Assembly: GCF_032884065.1 (NCBI RefSeq) | Contig: NC_088881.1 | Coordinates: 2,290,001-2,354,000 of the forward strand | Source: Artemia franciscana | Taxonomy: Eukaryota; Arthropoda; Branchiopoda; Anostraca; Artemiidae | DNA: 64,000 nucleotides | Reading direction: 5' to 3' | Shown here: piece by piece, positions 63,290 through 64,000 of the stretch | How positions within the stretch are numbered: the first letter of the stretch is position 1 | Layout: each line of letters starts with the position of its first letter | Program-made: the position numbers and the translations under genes | Notes under the pieces: generated by a model | Seen by the model: the letters and a program-made list of their open reading frames with translations, nothing else | Database searches by the model: none | Told to the model about the DNA's origin: nothing

Positions 63290-64000
63290 TAATTTTTTCC
63301 CTTTTTTTCTTTTTAGTTTTTTTTATTGGTTTTTACTTTTTTTAGGTTTTTTAGTTTTTTTCTTTTTTCTTTTTAGTTTTTTTTGAAGTTTTTATCTTTT
63401 TAGTTTTTTTTATTTTTATTTATGTCTTTTTAGTTTTCTTTTTCTCCTTTATTTTTCAGTGTTTTCCTTTTTTTAGTTTTTTTTCTTTTTTAGTTCTTTT
63501 AGTTTTTACCTTTTTTAGTTTTTTTTAGTTTTTTTAGTTTTTTAGCTTTTTTTAGTTTTTTTTATTAGTTTTTAGTTTATTTTATGGTTTTTTCCTTTTT
63601 TTAGTTTTTTTAGTTTTTTACCTTTTTTTAGTTTTTTTTATTTTTTTAGCTTTTTTTTAGTTTTTTTAGTTTTTAAGCTTTTTTAGATTTTTTTCTGTTA
63701 ATGCTAAAGCCAAAGTTCGAACCTGGAACCTCTTGAACCTAGAACCTGGAACATAACGCCTTATCAACTCAGCTACATCGGCTTGAATACATTCGTTTTT
63801 GAATTGGTATATGATGAAATAATTCAGACGTCATATTATATGATGAAAAAATTTTTTATTTTTTTTTCCTTTTTTTCTTTTTAGTTTTTTTATTGGTTTT
63901 TACCTTTTTTTAGCTTTTTTAGTTTTTTTTCGTTTTTTCTTTTTAGTTTTTTTGTAGTTTTTATCTTTTTTATTTTTTTTATTCATATTTTTTAGTTTTC
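63290..64000. repeat. T(n)AG low-complexity tract with a tRNA-like insert
   Basis: Hundreds of bases of TTTTTTAGTTTTTT, CTTTTTAG and TTTTTACC words. The same type of tract is at 55410-55800, 60000-60180, 60985-61140 and 61250-61400, each time next to Helitron minisatellite sequence, so it seems to belong to those elements. Confidence 0.85.
63706..63783 (-). other. tRNA-like sequence, copy 2
   Basis: Minus-strand A box TAGCTGAGTTGA (63775-63764) and B box CAGGTTCGAAC (63725-63715). It is the same sequence family as 58367-58442, again flanked by T(n)AG/A-rich tracts. Confidence 0.65.

Overview
The window looks like a stretch of a large, AT-rich, repeat-choked invertebrate genome. The host gene has spliced exons with canonical GT/AG junctions, and nearly everything else is transposable-element debris, satellites and (TA)n microsatellites. 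From recall alone, several repeats (the GTAAGGAGCGAC hairpin family, the 290-bp satellite ending in the TATGTCACTTGGT palindrome, the tRNA-Leu SINE) resemble repeats of a branchiopod crustacean of the Artemia type. That is inference and was not checked by any search.

Host gene. The one securely identified host gene is NUBP1 (Nbp35), the cytosolic iron-sulfur cluster assembly scaffold ATPase. It lies on the minus strand in five recognised coding exons: 31649-31679, 22751-23182, 21416-21519, 16898-17059 and 7217-7403. Phases fit throughout and encode 305 residues with all diagnostic motifs; the last roughly 10-15 residues are not located. Its introns (about 8.5, 1.2, 4.4 and 9.5 kb) hold a hAT transposase relic, an RNase H-bearing LINE tail, a tRNA-Leu SINE, an old Penelope-like 3' end, and a Ty3/gypsy fossil carrying a nested pair of LINEs. 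Exon 4 has two decayed partial duplicates in intron 3, and a tandem array next to exon 5 carries copies of its splice-acceptor region. A possible further minus-strand exon of unknown family lies at 32375-32803.

Left part (1-7.2 kb) is satellite and minisatellite DNA plus dispersed repeats. The middle (33-42 kb) is mostly repeat-derived or featureless, with a 165-bp tandem array that stays open in one frame.

Right part (42-64 kb) is a mobile-element cluster. It contains three copies of an AT-flanked element with long hairpins (one carrying a 290-bp satellite and a LINE insertion), two Penelope-like elements with a hammerhead-like motif in the 3' region, and at least six Helitron helicase tails. 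The Helitron tails are fused to a GTCCCGG/CGTCATTT minisatellite, with two recognisable CTAG 3' ends. Several insertions can be dated relative to each other because empty-site copies lie in the same window.
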